From positions 186,001 to 250,000 of the forward strand of contig JADJDT010000044.1 in the NCBI GenBank assembly GCA_016702545.1: 64,000 nt of DNA, read 5' to 3'. The DNA comes from Pseudomonadota bacterium. GTDB lineage: Bacteria; Myxococcota_A; Polyangia; GCA-2747355. The notes below the pieces were generated by a model. That model had not been told where the DNA came from. It did no database searches and was given only the letters and a program-made list of their open reading frames with translations. The position numbers and the translations under genes are program-made. Shown here piece after piece: positions 1-8,353 of this stretch; within the stretch, counting starts at the first letter, position 1, and the number at the start of each line of letters is the position of its first letter.

Positions 1-390
1 CAGCTCGACCTGCTGCTGCTGCTCGCCGGCCCGATCACGGCGATCCCGCTCGTGCTCTTCGCCGCGGGCGCGCGCCGCGTCTCGCTCTCGACGCTGGGCC
101 TGCTGCAGTACATCGCGCCGACGGGGCAGTTCCTGCTCGCGCTGTGGGTCTTTCACGAGCCCCTGGCCCCGGCGACCCTGCGCTCCTTCGCGCTGATCTG
201 GCTCGCCCTGGTGATCTATTCGCTGGGGCTGTGGCGCCCCAGGCAAGCGCGTCCCGCGCTCGTTTTGGGCCCAGATACGACTCAGGGGCTTCGCAAGCCC
301 CCTCGTCGGGGGGGCGCCCCGCCCCTTTTTTGTCGGTGGCGCGGCCTCGGCGGGCTCGACGCTGCGGTAGATCGCCTCGACGAGCGCTAG
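1..390 (+). CDS. rarD: RarD/EamA-family inner-membrane transporter, C-terminal fragment
   Basis: The reading frame is open from base 1, so the N-terminus lies outside the window. About 75 residues match the RarD C-terminus: hydrophobic helices, the segment RRVSLSTLGLLQYIAPT and the following FLLALWVFHEPL helix. RarD proteins are ten-helix permeases of the drug/metabolite transporter superfamily, with substrate usually unknown. After the last helix (about residue 80) the protein carries a hydrophilic tail of some 45 residues encoded by a palindromic repeat (241-312), probably added by repeat insertion. The gene converges on the minus-strand Gfo/Idh gene and the two overlap by 174 bp. Confidence 0.85.
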   Translation, partial: QLDLLLLLAGPITAIPLVLFAAGARRVSLSTLGLLQYIAPTGQFLLALWVFHEPLAPATLRSFALIWLALVIYSLGLWRPRQARPALVLGPDTTQGLRKPPRRGGAPPLFCRWRGLGGLDAAVDRLDER

Positions 391-1320
391 GTCGTGCTCG
401 GCGCGGGCCAGGTTCATCGCCGGCTCGCCCGCCTCCGTGCGCAGCGCGGCGAGGAAGTCCTTGAACATCGCCTTGTAGCCGGCCAGATCGCTGACCCCGG
501 GCAGCAGCAGCCGGCGGCGCTTGCCGTTGACGGCGATGAAGAGCCCGTTGGACTCGAAGGTGATCGAGCCGCGCCGGCCGCTGATCGTCGAGAGGTGCAC
601 GCCGTTGATCAGCGCGGGCACCTCCCAGGAGTAGGCCAGCGTGCCCACCGCGCCCTCGCGATAGCCGAGCGTGACGAGCATGCTGCGCTCGAGCGGGCCC
701 GCCAGCGGCGTGGGCCGCAGACCGCGCGCCGTCTGCAGCTCCAGGCCGATGTTGGCCAGCAGGTTGATCCAGTGGATGCCGCCCTCGAAGAGCGCCCCGC
801 CGCCGGCCAACGCCGCGTCGTCGCGCCAGCCGCTGGTGCGCTGGCGTTTGGTGGCGTTGACCAGCACGAAGAGCACGTCGCCCACGACCTGCTCCGCGAG
901 CAGCGCGCGCAGCCGCGTGGCGAGGGGCTTGTAATAGTAGTTCTCGGCGACCAGCACGCGCCGTCCGCTGCTGGCGCAGGCCTGGCGCACGGCCGCAAAA
1001 TCCGCGGCGCGCAGGAAGGCCGGCTTCTCGACGATCACGTCCTTGCCGGCCGCCAGCGCCCGTAGCGTCCACTCCAGGTGCGAGGAGGGCGGGGTCGTGA
1101 CGAAGACCACGTCGATCGCCGGGTCGTCGAGCGCCTGCTCGTAGCTGCCGTAGGCGCGGGCGCCGCGGTGCTGGGCGCAGGCGGCCTGGGCGCGCTGGTG
1201 ATCGCGACTGGCGTAGGCGCGACGCAGCGTGGGGTCGAGCTTGGCGAGCGTCTTGCTGTGCAGGCGCGTTGCCAGCCCCGAGCCGAGGAAGACCAACGAG
1301 AGCGTGTCACGGTAGGCCAT
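217..1320 (-). CDS. Gfo/Idh/MocA-family NAD(P)-dependent oxidoreductase
   Basis: The 367-residue protein starts at ATG 1320, which overlaps the end of the GMC gene by 14 bp, indicating translational coupling. The N-terminus is a Rossmann fold (LVFLGSGLATRLHSKTL). The family's EKP signature appears as VIVEKPAFL near residue 97, and GGGALFEGGIHWINLL near residue 155 carries the conserved substrate-side histidine. Such enzymes oxidise or reduce sugars, cyclitols or related compounds with NAD(P). Operon position with a glycosyltransferase and a GMC oxidoreductase suggests sugar or glycolipid processing; the substrate is not visible. The last 20 or so residues are encoded by the palindromic repeat at 241-312 and are probably not part of the ancestral protein. 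Confidence 0.85.
241..312 (+). repeat. Palindromic repeat, copy 1
   Basis: About 70 bp closely match bases 26299-26370. Shared blocks are CAAGCGCGTCCCGCGCTCG, the following TTTTGGGCC, AGATA-GACTCAGGGG and a C-rich arm. It forms a GC-rich hairpin followed by a second small hairpin around CTTCGCAAG. The left arm of the first stem is more degraded than in the other copy. It sits in the overlapping 3' ends of two convergent genes and is translated in both, so it may also act as a shared terminator. Confidence 0.75.
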
Positions 1321-2869
1321 GGCCATCCTCGAGCGCGTGGCGGCTGGCCCGCAGCGCGTTGGCAGCGATGGTTAGACTTGGATTGACCGCGGCGGCGGTG
1401 GGGAAGGCGCTGGCGTCGACGACGAAGAGGTTGTCGACGCCGCGGAAGCGGCAGTGCGCGTCGAGCGCCGAGCGCTCGGGGTCGGTCCCCATGCGCACCG
1501 TGCCGAGCGCATGCGAGAAGGTCTGAATCGTGCGCGTGTGGGTCAGCCAGGCGCCCGCTTGGCGCATGATCCTGCGCGCCGCTTTGCCCAGCGCACGGCG
1601 GGCTGCCAGGTCGCGCGGGCTGTAGCGGTGGGTGATCTCGAGCTGCGGCAGGCCGGCGCTGTCGCGGGTCTGCCAATCCAGTCGCACCTGGTTGTCGGGT
1701 TGGGGCTGATCCTCGGCGATCAGCAGCAGGCCGGTCATGCGCTCGATCACGGGGCTGGCGATGGCGCCGAGCAGGGGCGGGATGTGGGCGCGCACCAAGC
1801 CGATCGGCGGCGTCTGGAGCTGTTGCAGGCTGCCCAGCTTGCCCTTGGGCTCGCGTACCGTCGGATGGCCGAAATAGAAGTCGTGCACGCCGAGCTGCTT
1901 GTGAAACTCGCGCTCCGGATCGGGCACGCGCGGAAAGACGCCGAAGACGATGCCGTTGCAGTGACGCATCAGATAGCGCCCGACGACCTGCCCGCCCGGG
2001 TTGAGCTGCTCGAGGCGCGAGGCCAGCAGCAGATGCGGTGAGCCGATCGCGCCGGCGGCCAGCGCCACCGTGCCCGCGCGCACGGTGCTGTGCTGTTGCG
2101 TGGCGCGATCGAAGAGCTCGACCTCGGTGACGCGCCGTCCCTCCGACTGCAGCCGGGTGACGAGCGCGCCCGTGCGCAGGGTCAGGCCCTGGCCCAGGAG
2201 CGTCGGCAGCAGCCCCGAGGCCAGGTCGTTCTTGGCGCCGATCGCGCAGGCGAAGGTGTCGCAGGTGCGGCAGGCCGCGCAGGCCCGGCGCTCGCCCTCC
2301 GCGCGATAGTTGATCGCGAGCGGCAGCGGAAAGGTCCTTAGGCCGCAGCGCTCGGCCCCGCGCTGCACCAGCCGAGCGGCGCGCGTCAGCGGGTAGGGGG
2401 GCTGCGGGTAGTCGCCGCTGCGGGGCGGCTCCGTCGGATCGACCCCGCGAGTGCCCGCGACGTCCAGCCGTCGCTCGGCCTCGGCGTAGAAGGGCTCGAG
2501 CGTCTCGTAGTCCAGCGGCCAGGCGGCCCCCGAGTCGCCGACGATCTCCGGGTCGACCACGAGGTCCTCGTGGCGCAGGCGCAACGAGACCCCGCCATAG
2601 AAGACCGAGGCGCCGCCGACGCAGGCGCAGCTCCCGATCAGCGGCTGCTTGCAGCCCGCGAGCACGCGATAGGGCGGAAGCGTGGAGTAGTAGGGCGTCA
2701 GGTCGAAGGAGGCGTCGGCGTCCCAGCAGCGCGGGTCGCGCGGCACCCAGTCGCCGCGCTCGAGCAAGAGCACGCGCTTGCCGGCCTCGACCCACGGCGC
2801 GGCGAACATCGTGCCGCCGAAGCCGCTGCCGATCACGACCAGGTCGAACTCTGCGCGCTCGTCACTCAT
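1307..2869 (-). CDS. GMC-type FAD-dependent oxidoreductase
   Basis: The 520-residue protein starts at ATG 2869 (MSDERAEFDLVVIGSGFGG), which places the FAD-binding GxGxxG motif at residues 14-19. A mid-protein cysteine cluster (CAACRTCDTFAC) is typical of the cholesterol-oxidase-like GMC branch. The C-terminal GMC domain shows SHALGTVRMG, then VVDASAFPTAAAVNPSLTI, containing the usual catalytic histidine and asparagine. Such flavoenzymes oxidise alcohol groups of sterols, sugars or cyclitols. The start is chosen from the Rossmann motif; an in-frame upstream ATG lies in a 13-bp tandem repeat and would add only low-information residues. It is the middle gene of the GT / GMC / Gfo-Idh operon. Confidence 0.87.
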   Translation of the reverse strand: MSDERAEFDLVVIGSGFGGTMFAAPWVEAGKRVLLLERGDWVPRDPRCWDADASFDLTPYYSTLPPYRVLAGCKQPLIGSCACVGGASVFYGGVSLRLRHEDLVVDPEIVGDSGAAWPLDYETLEPFYAEAERRLDVAGTRGVDPTEPPRSGDYPQPPYPLTRAARLVQRGAERCGLRTFPLPLAINYRAEGERRACAACRTCDTFACAIGAKNDLASGLLPTLLGQGLTLRTGALVTRLQSEGRRVTEVELFDRATQQHSTVRAGTVALAAGAIGSPHLLLASRLEQLNPGGQVVGRYLMRHCNGIVFGVFPRVPDPEREFHKQLGVHDFYFGHPTVREPKGKLGSLQQLQTPPIGLVRAHIPPLLGAIASPVIERMTGLLLIAEDQPQPDNQVRLDWQTRDSAGLPQLEITHRYSPRDLAARRALGKAARRIMRQAGAWLTHTRTIQTFSHALGTVRMGTDPERSALDAHCRFRGVDNLFVVDASAFPTAAAVNPSLTIAANALRASRHALEDGHGLP

Positions 2870-2920
2870 TCGCAGCTTCCATCGGCAGCTTCCATTGGCA
2901 GCTTCCATCGGCAGCTTCGC
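2870..2920 (-). repeat. 13-bp tandem repeat upstream of the GMC start codon
   Basis: About four imperfect copies of a 13-bp unit (plus strand CGGCAGCTTCCAT) occupy the gap between the glycosyltransferase stop and the GMC start. On the coding strand each unit carries an ATG and a GGAAGC segment, so the array supplies several possible start codons, some in frame. Copy-number change could alter the leader or start choice; that is inference. Confidence 0.7.
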
Positions 2921-2946
2921 CTCGTTCGCTCGTGCGCGTCGCGGCG

Positions 2947-3981
2947 CTAGGCGCCAGCGGCCATCCCCTGAATCAGCTCGACGTAGCGCGGCACCACCGC
3001 GTCGAGGCTGTAGTGCTCTTCGACGCGTTGGCGTCCGGCGGCCCCCATTCGCGCGCGCAGCGCACGGTCCGCGGCGAGGGCCGATAGTCGCTCGGCCCAC
3101 TGCTCCGAGGTCTCCGCATGGTAGCCGTCGACGCCGTCGCGCACGATCTCGCGGTTGGCACCGAGCGGGGTGGCCACGACCGGGATGCCGCGGGCCATGT
3201 ACTGGATCAGCTTGAAGCCACACTTGCCGCGGTTGTAGGGCCGATCGACGAGCGGCATGATGCCGACGTGCGCTTCCGCCAGCGCCGCCACTTCGCTCTC
3301 GGGTGACCAGCGGCGAAAGTCGACGGGCAGCTCGCGTAGCCACGAGGGATCGCAGCGGTCGGCGACGATCAACAGCCGGCCCTTGGTCTCGCGCAGCACG
3401 CGGCGCAGCGGTGCGAGCACCAGGCGCAGCTCGCGGAGATTGGAGGACAGTCCCGTCCAGCCGATGGTGAAGGGGCTGTCAGGGCCCGGGTCGGGGCGCA
3501 CCTGATAGCGGGCGGTGTCGACGACGGTAGGGATGATCGTCGTCTTCTCCGGGCGGCCGACGGCCTGGAAGAGATACTGGTTGCCGACGATCACCTGCCC
3601 GACGCGCGCCACGATGCGCCGGATCTGCAGGCCCTCGAGGCCCCAGAGGTTGTGGAAGAGCGCATCGTCCATATCGAAGATCGTCGGCCGCCGCCGCGCC
3701 ACGCGCGTCTCCAGCGCGATACTGACCGAACGCAGCAGCGGCCGCTGGATGAAGACCAGATCGTGCTGGTCGAGCTCGCGCAGCGCTGCCACGCCGCGCA
3801 CGAGTTGCGACGGGGCGAAGCGCCCATCCGTCTCATGGCGCAGTCGCGGCCGAATCGGCCGCACGGTGCAGCGGATGCCCGCGGCGGCGAGGCGCGGCAC
3901 GAGCTGCTGGACCCGGAAGCGGCTCGAGGGCACCCATTCGCCTTGGATCAAGAACAGTACGCGCGGGGCGTCTCGAGCCAC
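2947..3981 (-). CDS. GT4-like glycosyltransferase
   Basis: GT-B fold glycosyltransferase of about 344 residues. The N-terminal Rossmann part begins RVLFLIQGEWVPSSRFRVQ. The donor-side domain contains CGFKLIQYMARGIPVVATP and GANREIVRDG, the usual nucleotide-sugar binding region of GT4 enzymes. GTG 3981 is preferred because a GGAGG Shine-Dalgarno sequence stands a few bases upstream; the longer form from TTG 4044 lacks one and adds 21 weakly conserved residues. It is the first gene of the minus-strand operon with GMC and Gfo/Idh oxidoreductases, and the rest of the window is rich in surface-glycan genes. Acceptor and donor cannot be read from the sequence. Confidence 0.82.
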   Translation of the reverse strand: MARDAPRVLFLIQGEWVPSSRFRVQQLVPRLAAAGIRCTVRPIRPRLRHETDGRFAPSQLVRGVAALRELDQHDLVFIQRPLLRSVSIALETRVARRRPTIFDMDDALFHNLWGLEGLQIRRIVARVGQVIVGNQYLFQAVGRPEKTTIIPTVVDTARYQVRPDPGPDSPFTIGWTGLSSNLRELRLVLAPLRRVLRETKGRLLIVADRCDPSWLRELPVDFRRWSPESEVAALAEAHVGIMPLVDRPYNRGKCGFKLIQYMARGIPVVATPLGANREIVRDGVDGYHAETSEQWAERLSALAADRALRARMGAAGRQRVEEHYSLDAVVPRYVELIQGMAAGA

Positions 3982-4155
3982 GCTGGCCTCCGCTCCGTCG
4001 CATGGCACCGCGCCGGGTGCCGCCTCGGTCAGGGACTGGGGCAAGGAAGATGCGGCCGGTTCATACCTGCCGCACCCGGGCTTGGCAAGGGCGGGCGCGC
4101 CGGCGGTCTTGCGTGCAGCCGGGTTGAGGCCTGCGACGAGGGCTCGCGACCGCGG

Positions 4156-4195
4156 GGGCCTGGCGCGCGGGCCTGGCGCGCGGGCCTGGCGTGCG
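4156..4195. repeat. 13-bp tandem repeat in the divergent intergenic region
   Basis: Three near-perfect copies of GGGCCTGGCGCGC lie between the divergent glycosyltransferase and rseP genes, just upstream of the rseP start. The region is about 180 to 240 bp and must hold promoters for both directions, but no convincing sigma-70 boxes were recognised in it. Confidence 0.7.
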
Positions 4196-4223
4196 GCGCG
4201 GGCCGCGGCTATAGTCGGCGGGC

Positions 4224-5252
4224 TTGGTTTACGCCCTCGCCATCGCTGCCCTCGCGGTCCTGATCGTCGTGCACGAGTTCGGGCACATGTGGGTCGCTCG
4301 CCGCTGCGGCATGCGCGTGGAGAAGTTCAGCATCTTCTTCGGGCCCGTGCTCTGGCGCTGGAAGGGTCGGCAGACGACTTATCAGCTGGCCAGCATTCCC
4401 CTCGGCGGCTACGTGCAGATCGCCGGGATGAACCCCGAGGAGGCCCTGCCGGCCGATGACCCGGGTTCGTACCAGCACAAGCCGGCCTGGCAGCGCTTCC
4501 TGACGATTCTCGCCGGCCCGGGCATCAACTACGTCTTCGCCATCGGCCTGATCTTCGCGTTGGTGCTGATCTGGGGCCAGCCGCGACCGCTGATCGCAGT
4601 CGCCGAGGTGATGCCGGGCTCGCCCGCGCTGCAGGTCGGCCTGCGGGCCGGCGACGTGCTGCGGCGCATCGATGGCGTGCCCGTGAAGGAGGCGGTCGAC
4701 GTCACGGTCGCCGTCAGCAGCAGCGGCGGGCGGCCCATGACCATCGACCTCGTCCGCGGCGGGCGGCCCCAGGTCGTGCGCGTGGCACCGCGTTCAGAGG
4801 ACGGCGTCTATCGCATCGGCATCCGCTTCGCGCCGGTGCCCGCTTTCGAGCGCGTGGGCGTGCTTCGCGCCGCGGGCTACAGCCTGGCGTATCCGGTCGT
4901 GCAATCGGCGGGGATGCTCCGCATGCTGGGTAAGCTGGCGACGCGGGAGGTCAGCGCCAAGCAGGTCGAGGGACCGGTCGGGATCGTGCACCAGCTCAAG
5001 CTCAGCTTCGAGAGCGGTGCGGCGGCCGCCGTGTTGCAGATCGCGCTGCTCAGCGTCTGCCTGGGCTTGTTCAACTTGCTGCCGCTGCCGGCGCTCGATG
5101 GCGGGCGGCTGGTCTTCTTGGCGATCGAGATCGTCACGCGTCGGCGCGTCAGCCACCGCGTCGAGGCGTTGATTCACACGGTGGGCTTCGTGGCGCTGTT
5201 CGGCTTGCTGTTGCTCGTGACTTATTCCGACCTCCGCCGACGCTTCGGCTGA
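4224..5252 (+). CDS. rseP: RseP/site-2 family intramembrane zinc metalloprotease
   Basis: The 342-residue protein carries HExxH in the first helix (VVHEFGHMW, H17-E18-H21). A PDZ domain follows (VAEVMPGSPALQVGLRAGDVLRRIDGVPV), and the second metal-binding motif near the C-terminus reads LPLPALDGGRL. RseP cleaves membrane anti-sigma factors and signal-peptide remnants inside the inner membrane. An in-frame TAG lies at 4212-4214, and the only upstream-most start is TTG 4224, which has weak Shine-Dalgarno support. The protein has one PDZ domain and is somewhat shorter than the roughly 450-residue E. coli enzyme, as is common outside gammaproteobacteria. No dxr or bamA neighbours are present, so its usual operon context is missing. 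Confidence 0.92.
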   Translation: MVYALAIAALAVLIVVHEFGHMWVARRCGMRVEKFSIFFGPVLWRWKGRQTTYQLASIPLGGYVQIAGMNPEEALPADDPGSYQHKPAWQRFLTILAGPGINYVFAIGLIFALVLIWGQPRPLIAVAEVMPGSPALQVGLRAGDVLRRIDGVPVKEAVDVTVAVSSSGGRPMTIDLVRGGRPQVVRVAPRSEDGVYRIGIRFAPVPAFERVGVLRAAGYSLAYPVVQSAGMLRMLGKLATREVSAKQVEGPVGIVHQLKLSFESGAAAAVLQIALLSVCLGLFNLLPLPALDGGRLVFLAIEIVTRRRVSHRVEALIHTVGFVALFGLLLLVTYSDLRRRFG

Positions 5253-5290
5253 CCCGGCCGCGGAGGTCGGCTGACCGGGCCGCGCAGGTC
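5247..5290. repeat. 22-bp tandem duplication at the rseP stop codon
   Basis: Two adjacent 22-bp units (GGCTGACC-GGCCGCG-AGGTC) match at 20 of 22 positions. The first contains the rseP stop codon TGA. It is a simple local duplication; no function is evident. Confidence 0.75.
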
Positions 5291-5327
5291 GGGGTGCTGA
5301 GTGCTAGGGAAGCGCAAGGAGCGATCG

Positions 5328-5690
5328 ATGACCGACAAAGCCTCATTCACCAAGTACGAGCACCAGGTTCTGCCGGGCTTTCGGCACCGGCTGAGTCACG
5401 CCGAGTCGAGCGAGGACGTGAAGCAGTCCTTCTCCTTCACGGCGCAGGAGCTGCTCGACAAGGTGCTGGCAGGCCGCCTGCCCGTGAGCCAGGCGGATGT
5501 GGCCCTCACGCCGGATGCGGCGCCCTTCTTCGTGTTGGGCGAGCGGCTGAGTGCCGACGCCGAGCTGGCCTCAATCTGCGCCGGCTCCGACCTGCCCAAC
5601 GTGCTCGGCCGACTCGCCGAGGCCGCCGTGCACCGCTATCGACACGTCGAGCGGCACCCGGAGAAGACCAACTCCAAAATTCGCGGCTGA
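5328..5690 (+). CDS. Small hypothetical protein of unknown family
   Basis: The 120-residue protein starts at ATG 5328, chosen because AAGGA stands seven bases upstream. It is soluble, mixed-charge, with no signal peptide or transmembrane segment. It opens MTDKASFTKYEHQVLPGFRHR and contains SFSFTAQELLDKVLAGRLPV and AAPFFVLGERLSADAELASIC. I do not recognise the family. It lies 75 bp downstream of rseP on the same strand and converges on ilvE with 16 bp between stops. Codon use matches the neighbours, so it is probably a real gene. Confidence 0.7.
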   Translation: MTDKASFTKYEHQVLPGFRHRLSHAESSEDVKQSFSFTAQELLDKVLAGRLPVSQADVALTPDAAPFFVLGERLSADAELASICAGSDLPNVLGRLAEAAVHRYRHVERHPEKTNSKIRG

Positions 5691-5706
5691 GCAGCGCTTC
5701 GGCGCT

Positions 5707-6783
5707 CTAGGTGTCGATGCGCGGCGCCCAACCGAGCGGATCGGGGAGGCGCCCGTGCTGCAGGTCGTTGATGTGATCGAAGAGTCGGCGCGAGAGCGGG
5801 CCGGTCTGGCCGTCGCCGACCCGATAGACCTCGCCCTTGTAGGCGAACTGGCTGACCGGTGAAACCACGGCGGCCGTGCCGGTGCCAAAGACCTCGCGCA
5901 GCCGGCCCGAGCGTGCGGCGTCGGTCACCTCATCGATCGCCAGCCGCCGCTCCGTCACGCGGCACTCGCCCCACTGGCGCAGCACTTCGAGCACCGAGTC
6001 GCGCGTGACGCCGGGGAGCACCGTGCCCGTCAGCGGGCTGGTGATGACCTCGTCGTCGAGGCGGAAGAAGATGTTCATCGTGCCGACCTCTTCCACGTAG
6101 CGGCGCTCGCGGCCGTCGAGCCAGAGCACCTGGGTGTAGCCCTGGCGCCTGGCGTCGATCTGGCTGAGCAGCGTCGCGGCGTAGTTGCCACCGGTCTTGG
6201 CTTCGCCCACGCCGCCCTGGGACGCGCGCACGTAGCGGTCTTCGACCATGATGCTGATCGGGTTGAAGCCCTCGGGGTAGTAGGCGCCGACCGGGGAGGT
6301 GATCACATAGAGCAGATAGCTCTGCGATGGGCGCACGCCCAGATAGGGGTCGGCGGCGATCATGTTCGGTCGGATGTAGAGCGCAGAGCCGGGGTCCGTG
6401 GGCACCCACTCGCGATCGAGCAACACCAGCTCGCGAATCGCTTGCTGCAAGCCCTCGCCCTCCGGGGGCGGCATGCACATGCGCAGGGCGGAGCGCTGCA
6501 TGCGCTCGACGTACTTGGAGAGCCGAAAGATGCGTAGACCGCCGTCGTCGCCGTGGTAGGCCTTGATCCCCTCGAAGATCTGCTGCGCGTAGTGCAAGGC
6601 CATACAGGCGGGATCGAGGCTCAGGGGCCCGTAGGGCACGATGCGGGCGTCGTGCCAGCCGCGCTCGGCGTCCTGGTTCCAGAGCAGCATGTGGTCGCTG
6701 AAGTAGTGGCCAAAACCAAGCTCGCGCGCCGGCGGATGAGCCTTGCGCTGCGCCGGCGCGGCCGCCTGGACGCGGATGTTCAT
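5707..6783 (-). CDS. ilvE: Branched-chain amino acid aminotransferase (class IV PLP enzyme)
   Basis: The 358-residue protein is the usual length for the larger bacterial BCAT type (BCAT II). It catalyses the last transamination in leucine, isoleucine and valine synthesis, with glutamate as amino donor. Visible motifs are HYAQQIFEGIKAYHGDDG and LYIRPNMIA, the PLP lysine in GEAKTGGNYAATL near residue 202, EEVGTMNIFF, and GTGTAAVVSPV in the phosphate-binding turn. An excellent Shine-Dalgarno sequence (AGGAGGAG) sits just upstream of ATG 6783. It is followed on the same strand, after the 80-bp gap to the GH13 gene, by no other biosynthetic amino-acid gene, so it appears to be a single-gene unit. 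Confidence 0.95.
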   Translation of the reverse strand: MNIRVQAAAPAQRKAHPPARELGFGHYFSDHMLLWNQDAERGWHDARIVPYGPLSLDPACMALHYAQQIFEGIKAYHGDDGGLRIFRLSKYVERMQRSALRMCMPPPEGEGLQQAIRELVLLDREWVPTDPGSALYIRPNMIAADPYLGVRPSQSYLLYVITSPVGAYYPEGFNPISIMVEDRYVRASQGGVGEAKTGGNYAATLLSQIDARRQGYTQVLWLDGRERRYVEEVGTMNIFFRLDDEVITSPLTGTVLPGVTRDSVLEVLRQWGECRVTERRLAIDEVTDAARSGRLREVFGTGTAAVVSPVSQFAYKGEVYRVGDGQTGPLSRRLFDHINDLQHGRLPDPLGWAPRIDT

Positions 6784-6864
6784 CGTCTCCTCCTGCGGCC
6801 CGTGCGCCCGCCGCGCGGGGCGGCGAGCGATCGAGCGCGCCTCAGTCTGCCGGACGTCCGCCGC

Positions 6865-8169
6865 TCAGGCAATCGGCACGGTCGCACTGCCCGCTGGCGC
6901 ACTGTCCGCTACCAGGTACGCGACCTCGGCCGGTTGGAGCGTGACGCTGCCGCCGCCGGGCCAGGGCTCGCGCGCTTCGGGCGCGCAACAGGGGCGCAGC
7001 AGCGTGCTGTTGGCGGGTACGCCGCGCAGCTCGCCGACGGCCAGCTGCTGCGCCGTGTGCCAATCTTTGTTGATCACCAGCCAGCAGGGGGCGCACTGGG
7101 CGGCGTTCTTGCGCAGCACGAGGGTCGGGCGGTCGAAGCCGGTCTGCGCCTGCCAGTGGCCCTCGACGCCCAGCACGGGGAGGGCGCGCTTGAGGCGGTT
7201 GACCGCGCCGATGAAGGGCTGCAGGTCGATGGCGTCCTGCTCCCAGTCGCTCGGCCGCGTGGCGACGACGTGCAGGCTCTTCTTGAAGCCGAACTCGAAG
7301 CCGATCGGCATCATCAGGCCAGCGGAGAAGGCCGCGGCGAAGGCGTAGCGCTGCCGCTGCACGGCCAAGCGACCGCCGGTCTCGGCCATCAGGCGCGGGG
7401 TGTCGTGGCTCTCCGGAAAGGCGATCGACGGGGCGACGCGGCCGTACTGCTCGTGCTGGTCGAGGCACCAGGGCTGGTCGAAGTTCCACCACTTGCTGCT
7501 GTTGAAGAGGTAGTCGAAGCCCGCGACCGCCAGCGCCTGGACCTCGGTCGGGCGGCAGCCGAGGGTCTCGGCGGCGAAGACGACGTCGGGGCGGCGCTGG
7601 CGCGCGTTGCCGATCAGCTGCTGCCAGAGGCGCGCGGGCACCTTGTAGGCCGCGTCGCAGCGAAAGCCGTCGAAGCCGAGGTCGAGGTAGCGCTGCACCA
7701 GGTCGGTCCAGAAGGCCCACAGCGCGCGTCTCTCGGCCGAGTGCGCATTGTCCACCTCGGCCAGATCGCCCCAGACGGTCACCTTGCGTGCATCGTCGGG
7801 ATCGATCGCCGACGGGCTGAGCACCTGCCCGTGGTCATCGAAGCGGAACCAGCGCGGGTGCGTCGCGACCAGTGGCGAGTCCTTGGCGGTGTGATTGATC
7901 ACCAGGTCGTACATCACGCGCAGGCCCTGCGCCTGGATCGCGGCGATCGTTGCCGCCAGCGTGTCGAGGGTCTCGGCGCCGCCGGCGGGCACGAACTCGG
8001 GATTGAGCCGCTCCAGGTCCTTGATCGCGTAGAGGCTGCCCGAGAAGCCCGGGTACTGCACCGGATTGAGGTAGACCCAGTCGAAGCCCAACGCCGCCGC
8101 CCGCGCGGTGTGCTCGGTGAACTGGTCGATCGTGCCGGCGAGGCGAGGGAAGAGCGAGTAGAGCAACAT
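6865..8169 (-). CDS. GH13 alpha-amylase-family enzyme, GlgE-related type
   Basis: The 434-residue protein starting at ATG 8169 contains the GH13 catalytic barrel and a short C-terminal beta domain. The nucleophile aspartate is in GFDGFRCDAAYKVP, the acid/base glutamate in FAAETLG, and the third aspartate in FPESHDTPRL. The opening segment (LLYSLFPRLAGTIDQF, then GFDWVYLNPVQYPGFSGSLYAIKDLERLNP) resembles the extra N-terminal amylase domain of long proteobacterial GlgE (maltosyltransferase) proteins, here standing alone. There is no signal peptide, so it acts in the cytoplasm, probably on alpha-glucan or trehalose-derived sugars. No glg or tre genes are adjacent. A perfect 16-bp inverted repeat lies 28 bp upstream of the start. 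Confidence 0.82.
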   Translation of the reverse strand: MLLYSLFPRLAGTIDQFTEHTARAAALGFDWVYLNPVQYPGFSGSLYAIKDLERLNPEFVPAGGAETLDTLAATIAAIQAQGLRVMYDLVINHTAKDSPLVATHPRWFRFDDHGQVLSPSAIDPDDARKVTVWGDLAEVDNAHSAERRALWAFWTDLVQRYLDLGFDGFRCDAAYKVPARLWQQLIGNARQRRPDVVFAAETLGCRPTEVQALAVAGFDYLFNSSKWWNFDQPWCLDQHEQYGRVAPSIAFPESHDTPRLMAETGGRLAVQRQRYAFAAAFSAGLMMPIGFEFGFKKSLHVVATRPSDWEQDAIDLQPFIGAVNRLKRALPVLGVEGHWQAQTGFDRPTLVLRKNAAQCAPCWLVINKDWHTAQQLAVGELRGVPANSTLLRPCCAPEAREPWPGGGSVTLQPAEVAYLVADSAPAGSATVPIA

Positions 8170-8196
8170 GGCGTCGCCCGAGCATACTGCGGGCGC

Positions 8197-8241
8197 GCGC
8201 CAGCTCCAAGCGTCGCGCGCGGTGCCGCTTGGAGCTGGCGC
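8197..8241. promoter_or_regulatory. Perfect 16-bp inverted repeat in the GH13/wecE divergent region
   Basis: GCGCCAGCTCCAAGCG (8197-8212) and its exact reverse complement (8226-8241) flank a 13-nt loop. The element lies between the divergent GH13 gene (start 8169) and wecE-like gene (start 8354). As RNA it would fold into a very stable leader hairpin for the GH13 transcript; as DNA it could be an operator. There is no U tract, so a standard terminator is unlikely. Confidence 0.65.
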
Positions 8242-8353
8242 ACTGCTGCCGCGCGGCCGCGATCGACGCGTTGACGGCTTCCGTGAGGCCTGGCTTGGCA
8301 GGGGACTGCCTTTCTTGCGGGTGGCCAGGCGGGGCACGTTATACTGCGCCGCC

